A DNA stretch of 64,000 nt from Athene noctua (lineage: Eukaryota; Chordata; Aves; Strigiformes; Strigidae), in assembly GCF_965140245.1 (NCBI RefSeq), contig NC_134038.1, forward strand, positions 4,669,353 through 4,733,352, given 5' to 3'. The position numbers were made by a program, and so were the translations under genes. A model generated the notes under the pieces. The model made no database searches and was not told where the DNA came from. It saw only the letters and a list, made by a program, of their open reading frames with translations. Below are positions 1 to 8,600 of the stretch, in pieces (within the stretch, counting starts at the first letter, position 1; the number at the start of each line of letters is the position of its first letter).

Positions 1-3000
1 TGCACCCATGCAATTTTAATCCTCCTCGACATTTTGCTCAGAAATCATCCCCTGCGGCAAAAGAGACAAACAAGAAAATAACCCCTTGGAGGAAAAACCC
101 TACAGTGCTTCCCCAGCAGACAGTACTGGGCGCTGCTTTGCTCCCAGCAGCAGATGCACCATAGCCACCACCACCTCCCCACCGTACCCAGCACAGCTTT
201 GCCAGGGCATCCCTGCCTGCTCTTTCCAGCTCTGCACCTGGAGCAGGATGTGCTGGTGGCCGCTTACACCTCCAGACACCAGCTCCTGCGGTGTGTTTTG
301 TTTCCATCACTCTCTTGGACCTTTCCTGTTTCCTTCCGCACGGATGCAGCCGGAGGAAATCTCAGTGCGTCGGCTTTCCTCTGGCTGCGGTCGCAGGCTG
401 GGGACAGCACTGTGGCTCTCTGTGTCCTGAGACCTGTCCTTCCTGGCAGAGGTGCTGGTGGCAGTGGTGACAGCGGTGGTGGTGCTGGTGGGTCTCCTCA
501 CGTGTGCAAGCAAGCCTCGTGGACCTGCTCGCTGTGGTCACACATGGCAGCGGCAGTAGGTGTGTGCAGAACTGCTACGTGGTAATAACTGGGACTGTTC
601 AGAAACTGGCATTCAGTTCTCAGGGTGATGGAAATGCTCGTTGTGGAGGTGGGATTGGGAGCAGGGGGAGTAGGACTTGAGTAGCCGTAAGGGGGGAGGG
701 CTGGTCGGTGTCTTGCTGCGTGGGCTGAAACCAGGAGAGAGGTCAAGCAAATGTAACACAGATGGTTGTTTTGTTAGATTTTTCTGAAGGTGAACTTTGA
801 ACGTGAGATGTGCTCACTCAGGAGATAACTATATTTATATACGGGTAAGATACATATTGTTTGGGTGAGTAAGAGCCTTTGTTCCAAGTCCCGCTGCTAA
901 AGCCCACATGGAGCGACAGTTTGGCTCTGCAAGCTTCCTTTTCCTTTGCTTGGGGAGCTGCTGTGTTTAGGAAAACCTGACTTCACAAGCTGCATCCCGC
1001 TAGCCTGAGTACCGGCAGTGTAGCCGTCAGGTCTGGCATCTGCTCACTGCTCCAGCCAAGCCCTTTCATTAACTGCAGTGAAGAAGACCTGGCCTTTACT
1101 TTGCATGAATGTGCCGGGAGGAAGAGTAGCCTCATCCGTGCTGTTGCAGGCTCTGTCCCTGGACGGCTGGGATGAGGTCAGTGTCTGTGTAACGGAGCTG
1201 CCGTGCTGCAGAGGAATCTTTAGGAGAGCCCCGTGATCCCCTCCACTTTGGGATGTAGGCAGGGAGGTGATGGCTCGGTGGATTCCATCCCCAAGACTAG
1301 CATCCTCCATTGCTCTCTTGTCACACCAGAGCGCCTTCGCCCTGCATCCTTGTCGGGCTCTTGGCTGTAAAACATCTTACGGAAGAACCAGAAATTTCCA
1401 CAATCACAGTGAAAAACATCGTTGTGGCTTGCACAGTATGTGTGTCTTTTGGGGGCTTTGCAAGGAAGAAGCCCGTGATGGTGCATTAATTAATACTTGT
1501 GGAAATTCAAAAGCGAGTGTTGCCAGAGAAGGTTTGAGATGAGCTTGCAGGTGTTTGGGTGGTGGTGATGGGCACACTGTGGGAAGCTGGTGCTCACCCC
1601 TCCCTGTCCTTGGGCATGGCAGGAGGATGGCGGCAGAAGGATACCCAGCTGTTCCATGCTGGATTTCCTTCCCTGGGCTTCACCCTGACAGGTTTGAGCC
1701 TGAAATACCAGCCCTGTGCCGCTGAGCATCCTCATCCAGGGCTTCCTACTGTGTCCTCAGGTGCTTCATCCAAATCCCCCCTTAGCATTCAAGTCAAAAG
1801 GATGTTTATTCACTTGGCAGGTTATTAATGCTAGCTGAAATACCGTTTTCCACATTGTTCTGCCGTGCTTAATATGGTGATCAGCATCACAGCCTGTAAA
1901 GCTGGGGATGATTTGTGATTGAATATCCATTAGGGATTTATGGGCTTCGGGGCTGAATTGCCGGGACGTGCAATTGCCAAAATACTTGAAACGCTTCCAC
2001 TGCAGAGGAGACCTTGTGGGAAAGTCGCTGTTCTGGTACGCAGGCGGTTCCCAGTGAACCTCCGTTACTGGCAGCGAGCACACCCAAGCCAATAAAAAAA
2101 TTATATGGGATCCAGAGTGCCAATGGAGCATGAACCGTGTGTCGGATGACGATGGGGAGCAAGCTCCCGCTCCCGGCGTGCGATGCTGGTGCTGGTGCTA
2201 CAGTGGCTTACAGTCCCACGGGGTTGCTCAGCGGGTGGCTTTCCTCCAGGACACGGTTAAACATGGGCACAGTTTGTATTAATATGACCCTACGGCCAGT
2301 TAAAACAGGGTGTGAGGTGGTTTGGAGGGGAAAAAGTTATTTGTTGCTGCTTTTCCTTGTGCATTGCAAGCACCTCTCGTGCTAGCGCATCGAGCCCAAA
2401 GGGGCAGAAGGCACGATGTCATTAAACATGGTTGAAGCTGAAAAAGCCAAGAGCTGAAGGTGTTAAAAGCAGAAGATCCTCAGGTCCTTTGCTTCAGAGA
2501 AATTGGGTTTGCAAAGGGATGATTTGAGGCAATACCTGCTTTCCAACAGCTCTTCGAGCAGGCATGTGTGGCTGCCCAACCTTCGCTCCCACCTCCCATC
2601 CCTTTAGAGGGTTTTAACCTCTTTTTTCCTTAAAGTAAATAAAGAAGGAAGGAAGAAGCTTTCTGTGGAGGTTGCTAGCAGGTTTTTCTTGGGAAGCATT
2701 CACTCACTGGGTTGCTGGCTCTTTTCGTGGCCGTACTGGCCTGCATCTCAGTGGCTGGACCTGTAGGAGCCACATAGCCAAAACCAGCCCAAAATTACCC
2801 TCCAGGAATACCACTTCTTGCCCAGCCATGGTGAACTCATCTCAGGGGTGAGCAGACCCCGCAAGCAGAGAGGTGGGTGGGGACGCCTCTGGAAAAGCAT
2901 ATCAAGCCCAGGGGGAGAGCAGGTTTCTCATTCCATCTTGGAGGAACATTGCAAGCTTTGAGCAAAGGTCCCAGCTGCCATGGTCCAGCAGGGGAGGGTG

Positions 3001-4841
3001 AGCTGCCTGGGGAGGGGGCGGGGGGGGGGAACATCACCTGGGGCCTGAGCTACTCTGAATCAGACCCAAAACGCTGCTGTGAGGCCGCTCTCTCCTCGCT
3101 CCCATCCCTCAGCCAAGCTTCCAGTCTCCATCAGGTGGTAAAATCTGATTTTGTCACTGAGGGCTGGAAAATCCCCCCTGGGATGTCCCTTTGCAGAGCA
3201 TCCTTGCAGGTCTCTGGGGTAGCATTACCTGATGTTTTTACAGGGGGAAAAAAAAAAAAAAGAAAAAAAAAAAGAGGAGCAATGAGACATGATTGTCAAG
3301 GGAGTTTGGGGCAACTCAGGGGGACAGGAACACACAAGGGTCTGCTGAGGAGGGCTCAGTGCTGGAATCCCCTTGAGTTTTGGCCCTTTTCCAGCTCCTA
3401 GCCCCCTCTAAGCTCCTTTCCAAAATCTCAGCTGTAAAACCACGGGCGTGGAGATTCAGCGTGCACCAGGGCTCGCACATGCTGACAATAATAAATAATC
3501 AGTGCCCTGCCAGCAGGAAAGTCCATGATTTTAGCAGCTAAGCTGGGCACATTTAAGGGAGAAGCCCCATGTCCCCTTGCCACACATCCCCTTGCCACCT
3601 CACCTGGCTTTTTTTCCCCTTTGCTATTTGAATTTTTGCCATGTGATTTTTTCATTCTTGGGGACTGCTGGTGAAGCAGGAGCCGGCGAGCAGATTGTGA
3701 GTGTTGCTCAAGCATGGAGGAGCCCAGCAACAACATCAGCTGGTGTGATGAGGTGGTCAGTGCTCAGTGCACCTCCCTGCTCCCACCTTGTCTTGTTGCA
3801 TCAGAATAAAACGACCCGGAGGGAGAAGTTTCTGGGCTCTGGGGCATCAGGAGGAGAGGCGAGGGGTTGCATGCTGGCCCAGCTCGGGTTACTTATGTGC
3901 TTATGGTCTATTTTGAGGCTCCGGCCGTGCGGCGCTAAGCAGCTGCTGACCCAGGGAAGGGACCAGCTTCAAAACAAGAGTCCGGCGGGTAACGACCCTG
4001 GGAAGTGCTGGATTTCCCTCATCTCCAAGCGGGATTGGCAGCACCCTCGCCTTCCCCCTGGGCCATCCTTTCTTGGGTTTTGGCACTTCCACAGTGAGAA
4101 TCGATTTTTTTTTAATTTTTTTTTATTCTTCCCATTGCAAAGATGCCCCAGGTTGAGAGGCCAGGGTACTTGCCAGGGAGCGATGCGCTGGCAGCGATGG
4201 GAACGCGGATGAGCGAGCAGGGAGACACATCCATCACTAGCACTGGCAAAACTGCGCACCCACAACCCCCTCCTCTGCTCCCCCCCTCCCCAAGAAAGCT
4301 CATTTGCAGGCGGCTTAGTTTGCCTAAGAGCATTAGAGGTGCATTTGGTGGACATTAGCCGCTCGAGCAGCGCCGGGAGCATGTGGCCGATTAGGAGCAG
4401 CGGCAGCTGGTTTGGGGCAGAGCGCTGCATTTGGGGCAGAAATATTCGCCGTGCGTTCCGAGGACATGAAGGTGAGGTCTGGGGGGACAGGATGGGTGCT
4501 AGGGGGGTCAGCTGGCGTGGCTTGGGAGCTTAAATTAGCTGGGTGCTGATGATGGGTGGCATGAGAGCAAACTCTTTCCCTGCTGTGTTTTTTTTCCTTT
4601 TGCGGGGGAAATGTTAGTTGCCCCCCTGGCTTTCCAGTGATATTTCAGATGATATTTCAGCTTTTTCTTTAAATACCACCTCGCTTTCTAATCTATGGTC
4701 TCCTGTGAAGAGGAGCGTGGTCAGGGCTGTTTGTATGAGAAGCAGTGAGTGCTGGTGCGTTCAGAGGTACTGTGTCCCCCCCGAACCCCCCTGGTGAGGA
4801 GGCCATCCTCATCGCCCTGTTTCCTTTTCCCTCCCCTGCAG
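1..4841. other. Upstream or intronic DNA without a recognisable gene
   Basis: No reading frame here resembles a known protein and no interspersed repeat was recognised. Visible details: a purine tract, mostly A, at about 3245-3275; a G run at 3011-3029; T-rich stretches at 4106-4132. GC and CpG rise after about 4340. A donor-like AAG|GTGAGG at 4471/4472 could end an untranslated upstream exon and would pair with the acceptor-like site at 4841, but this is inference. Confidence 0.5.
4823..4841 (+). other. PTP4A3: Acceptor-like site opening the probable PTP4A3 5' leader exon
   Basis: The sequence ccttttccctcccctgcag is a strong pyrimidine tract ending in CAG, followed directly by the CpG-rich block. 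If used, the first coding exon would run from 4842 to 5645 and carry about 700 nt of 5' UTR. The alternative is that transcription starts inside the block and this site is unused. Confidence 0.4.
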
Positions 4842-4862
4842 CCTCGCTCTCCGCTGGGATTT

Positions 4863-4919
4863 ATGGAGGTGCTGAGGAGCAGCTCTGAGCCCTGCAGCCC
4901 CCGGCAGCCCGCCCCGTAA
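4863..4919 (+). promoter_or_regulatory. Upstream ORF 1, 18 codons
   Basis: ATG at 4863 (weak context, T at -3, G at +4) opens MEVLRSSSEPCSPRQPAP and stops at TAA 4917-4919. It would be translated only if the transcript begins upstream of 4863. It does not overlap the main start codon. Confidence 0.35.
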
Positions 4920-4994
4920 AGCAGCGCCCGGCCACCTCGTCTCGTCTCGCCCGGCATCCCGACCCTCCGACTCAACCATTCAAGGCTCCCGTGC

Positions 4995-5048
4995 ATGGAT
5001 CGCCCCAGCGAGGGACCGCTGCCGGACGCCGCTGACGCCGCCCCGTAG
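4995..5048 (+). promoter_or_regulatory. Upstream ORF 2, 17 codons
   Basis: ATG at 4995 (T at -3, G at +4) opens MDRPSEGPLPDAADAAP and stops at TAG 5046-5048. It ends about 490 nt before the PTP4A3 start, leaving ample room for reinitiation. Like upstream ORF 1, it is Pro- and Ala-rich near its stop. Confidence 0.35.
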
Positions 5049-5092
5049 GCTCCCGGCCCCCCGTGCCGCCCCCAAGTACTCCACATACCCCG

Positions 5093-5101
5093 ATGGGGTA
5101 A
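5093..5101 (+). promoter_or_regulatory. Minimal upstream ORF (ATG GGG TAA)
   Basis: A start codon followed by a single glycine codon and a stop. Such minimal frames can slow ribosomes if they lie in the transcript; whether this one is transcribed is unknown. Confidence 0.25.
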
Positions 5102-5138
5102 CGTGACGGGGGTCACCCTCCCGCCACCACCACCCCCC

Positions 5139-5145
5139 CTATATG
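5139..5145 (+). promoter_or_regulatory. TATA-like element in the CpG block
   Basis: CTATATG lies within GC-rich DNA. A start site about 25-30 nt downstream (near 5170) would give a leader of about 370 nt that excludes every upstream ATG. Match to a TATA box is partial. Confidence 0.25.
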
Positions 5146-5160
5146 CAGAGGCCTTTCTAG
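5143..5160 (+). promoter_or_regulatory. Upstream ORF 4, five codons (MQRPF)
   Basis: ATG at 5143 followed by CAG AGG CCT TTC TAG. It is the last ATG before the PTP4A3 start; the 380 nt that follow have none. It overlaps the TATA-like CTATATG, so it is either promoter DNA or leader, not obviously both. Confidence 0.25.
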
Positions 5161-5540
5161 AGAGCCAGGGAGCGTGCGGCACCGGAGGCGGCAGCCGCTC
5201 GCCGTCACACACACGCTGAGGACGCCGACACTACAGCAAAGGGATTTTTTTTTTAATTATTATTATTATTAATATTATTATTATTATTATCATTAATATT
5301 ATTTTTCCCCATCTGGCTTTTTCCCCCGGGGGGGCTTGCGGTGTGTCGAGGAAGCCGGCGCACTCCCAGGAGCTGGGATTATTTGCACAAGTCTGTATAT
5401 TGAGTTCTCTATCCCGTTTTATTTTTATTTTTTAAGCGCAGAGGGGCTGTTGTTTTTTTTTCCCCCTCCACACCACACTTTCCTTGGGTTTTTTTTCCCC
5501 CACCACTGTCAACACCACCTCACCCTCCTCCCATCCCACC
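5161..5540 (+). other. PTP4A3: ATG-free 5' leader of PTP4A3
   Basis: No ATG occurs between the small ORF ending at 5160 and the start codon at 5541. The stretch contains GC-rich sequence, an ATT-repeat tract, then long pyrimidine runs (5450-5540) just before the start codon. Lack of ATGs over 380 nt fits a translated-mRNA leader. Confidence 0.6.
5245..5307 (+). repeat. T10 tract followed by (ATT)n simple repeat
   Basis: Ten T residues, then ATT/TTA triplets interrupted by CAT and AAT. It lies in the probable 5' leader, an unusual place for an AU-rich run between two GC-rich segments. Confidence 0.85.
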
Positions 5541-5645
5541 ATGGCCCGGATGAACCGCCCTGCGCCGGTGGAGGTCTGCTACAAAAACATGAGGTTCCTG
5601 ATCACCCACAACCCCACCAATGCCACGCTCAGTACTTTCCTGGAG
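5541..5645 (+). CDS. PTP4A3: PTP4A3 coding exon 1 (residues 1-35)
   Basis: Starts at the ATG in ACCATGG and codes for MARMNRPAPVEV through TLSTFLE. The donor is GAG|GTAAGG at 5645/5646, phase 0. The reading frame stays open into intron 1 as far as 5756, so an unspliced product would gain about 36 unrelated residues. The frame is also open upstream to about 5484 but contains no ATG there. Confidence 0.95.
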
Positions 5646-8600
5646 GTAAGGAGGAGAGGCTGGAAGGGGGGGACTGGCACCCAGATGTCTGTTCTGGGGC
5701 TAAAAGATGATGTTGAGATGCAACAGGGATCAGTCCTGTGTCGGTTGAGGCAGTGACACATCCTCTTCGGTACCACAGCTCCCCGTGGCATCCCGGGACA
5801 GTGGGTACAATCACCGACAACTTTTGGGGGACGGTTGTTTTGAAGGACCCCAAGTATGGTGTTTGGGCACAGCAGAGATGGAACAGAGTTTCCCCACTGC
5901 TGTTGCATCCCCTGCCAGCTCCACCAACACATCACATCGAGGGGCTTTACAGTGATACGCATGGATTCACGTATCTCCCTGCACCTCAATTAGGATTTTT
6001 TCCTCCCAAATATCCCAGCATCTTTCCAATGCCTGGGTGTGTTAGGCAGTGCACAAGGAGTTGGAGGGCTCTGTGTTGCATGAGCCAGCGATGCTGCCCT
6101 GCCTGGGAGCGCTGCCTCGGCCTTGGCAGCAGCTGGGAGTTAGTGGGGGATTAATGGATGCGTGTCCGTGGTCCGAGTCGAAAGACTTGCTCTTTTTGTC
6201 AATGCCTGGGGGAAACACCACGTCCTGCGGGTTCAAGTCAAGCCAGCACAAGCAGCTTCTCTTTGCAGGGAGTTGGTTTGGGATGTCACTGCCTTCGCCA
6301 GTGGACCTGGCTGGGGCTGAGCATCAGCCTGGCGAAGGGTTTTTGCCTTAGAATTAAACCACGTTGAGGTCCAATGTGCTGGCATCAGAGGCACCCTCCG
6401 AGCTCAAGGAAACCCTCCCCAGCCCAGTCCACACCCCAAAAACCACATGAGCACCACCAGCTCAGCTGCAGGAGAGTGGGGACAGCCACCCCATACCCTG
6501 CACGCTGTGCGCAAGGCACCGGTGGGAAGGGGGCAAAATTCCCTTTGCCTCCAGCCTTTTTAAATTTTTGGACAAGCTTCCAAGCGTGTGGGGGTTTGCC
6601 ACGGTCTGGCGGGCGCACACGGGGAACGAAGGAGATGGATCATTGAAGGGGATGATCTCACACAGTGCTCGACGGGGCCGGTACGCTGGCATGTAATCCG
6701 GGAGCAATCCTTGCGGCGGGCGATAAGCCACGCTGGAAGCAGACCAAGTCCCACACCCAAGCCTGCAGCACGTTGGAGTGATGACAGGATACAACAATGA
6801 GGTCAAGAAGGAGCCCCTGAGCCATCTGCAAGATGCTGAGCGCAGTCGGCAGGATGCGCTACGACACCCCCCCCAGTGATCTCAGTGCATTTTTGCAGAA
6901 GGAGTTGCGACCTCGCCGGGCACAAATAATTTCTCCTTTCGGGGGACTTGTGCCTATGTTGGGGATGTTTCTTTGCCTGGGGTGTAAAGTCCCTGCTGGT
7001 GTGGCTGTCAGGGCTTAAAAATAAATGGCCCTTTTAGCACTCGTGACTCCAAGGAGTGTAAATCCTATTGTATAAAAGGGTAAAAAAAAAAAAAAAAAAA
7101 GTTAAAAAGAGAGTAAAAATCCTCCTGTGGCCACGTGGCTTTGGTGCTCTGGGATCTCATGCTTCCCAGGCTGGATGGACCACAGGGGGTTCTCTTGAGG
7201 GTCCAGAGATGTGGGATGCTGCTGTTTTAGGGTCTATAGTGGTCATAGTAGGGCTTGGATGTGTTGGAGTTATCTGGGCTGCAGCTGGCAGGGTTTTTTC
7301 AAACCCCTCCTTCTCCTTCCCTCTGCAGGACCTGAAGAAATACGGTGCCACCACGGTTGTGCGAGTGTGTGAAGTGACATATGACAAGACCCCCCTGGAG
7401 AAGGACGGCATCACTGTCATGGTAGGTGGGCAGCAGGATGGCCCCCCCCCGTTTAAATACCCCTGTCCCCAGGGTCTGCTACACACTGTGCGGGTCAGAT
7501 GGACCGAAGCAGCATCACGCTTGTCCGGGAGCAGGATTTAAACTCCAACATCCTCCTCGGGGTGAGGCAGGCAAGCTCCCCTCTCCCTGGGCTGAGATGG
7601 GGCTGGTGCTTTAAAAAAAGAAAGCGCTGCCCACGCACCCGAAACTGTGACTCATATGGTTGAGTCGGCAGCTGCCTTCCCTGCCTGTCGCTCAGGCTTT
7701 AAAGTATCCAGGGGATGAGAGCGCCTGATCCCACGTGGAAGATGCGCGTGGTTCCCGTTACCCCCCAGCATTATCTTATCCGAGGCTGGAGCTGAGGGGG
7801 GGAGTTTGGGTTTTTTTGCTCTTCCAGCAGCTGGCTGGTGCAGCTCTGGGGGATGAAAGGGAGGAGGCAGCAAGCAGGAAGAAGCAAGGAGGCAGAGCAG
7901 GCAGCTGCCTGGGCTGCATCTTGGCTGATAAGTAATTGGAGATGATGTCAGGCGTGATTGCCCTGCCAGGGAGTTCAGCTCCAGCTGGAAAGTGAGACTC
8001 TGCTCGTTATTTAGAAAAGGGTTTGGAAGTGCCTTGTGTCTCCTAGGGTGGTCCTCTGTGTTTGGGTCCTCTCGATGTAGCTCTCTCTGTATAATGTATA
8101 TCCTTATATATGAGAGCTGTATCCTAGATCCTCTGGGACATGGGTAGGTAATAGATCCACTGTCCCTCCAGATGCAGATCCTTCTCAGTGTAGATGCTAT
8201 GTCTCTATAGGATGTATCTTACAGAGAAAGATAGCTGTATCCTACGTATAGAGTCTATGTAGGGTAGCATATCTGCTTGCTTACACATTGAATTCTGCCT
8301 TCTACCCTGTTTCTGCCTGGAGTCCTCCCATCTGAGTTTCTATATCTAGGATATACATACTTCTCTACATACTTTATAAAGAGATATATATAGATATATA
8401 TATATATCTCTAGGATGTTTTACATAGGGAGGTACCAATATCCTAGATACATAACTATATAAGACACTACAGAAACTATATATCTTCTATAATAAGTCTC
8501 TATTACTATATAGAAACTATATATAAGGTATGTCATATAGAGAGATATCTATATCCAGTGTATCTATGGATAGATCACAGAATCACAGAATTATTCAGGT

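Larger units (their letters stand above)
4842..5240 (+). promoter_or_regulatory. PTP4A3: CpG-rich block (island-like) before PTP4A3 exon 1
   Basis: From about 4880 to 5225 CpG dinucleotides are very dense (runs such as CTCGTCTCGTCTCGCCCGGC), unlike the flanks and most of the window, where CpG is scarce. Such islands mark vertebrate promoters or first exons. The position 300-700 nt upstream of the start codon fits the PTP4A3 promoter and 5' UTR. A TATA-like CTATATG lies at 5139-5145. Confidence 0.6.
5646..7328 (+). other. PTP4A3: PTP4A3 intron 1
   Basis: GTAAGG...CTGCAG intron of 1,683 bp. No interspersed repeat was recognised. It contains a run of A at 7082-7100 and a consensus TATA box (7071-7079) about 250 bp before exon 2. 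Confidence 0.9.

Noticed and set aside
3577..4212. 211-codon open frame on the + strand, the longest in the window
   Set aside because: No domain or family resemblance, low-complexity end over T-rich DNA, overlapped by open frames on the other strand, no splice or promoter context.
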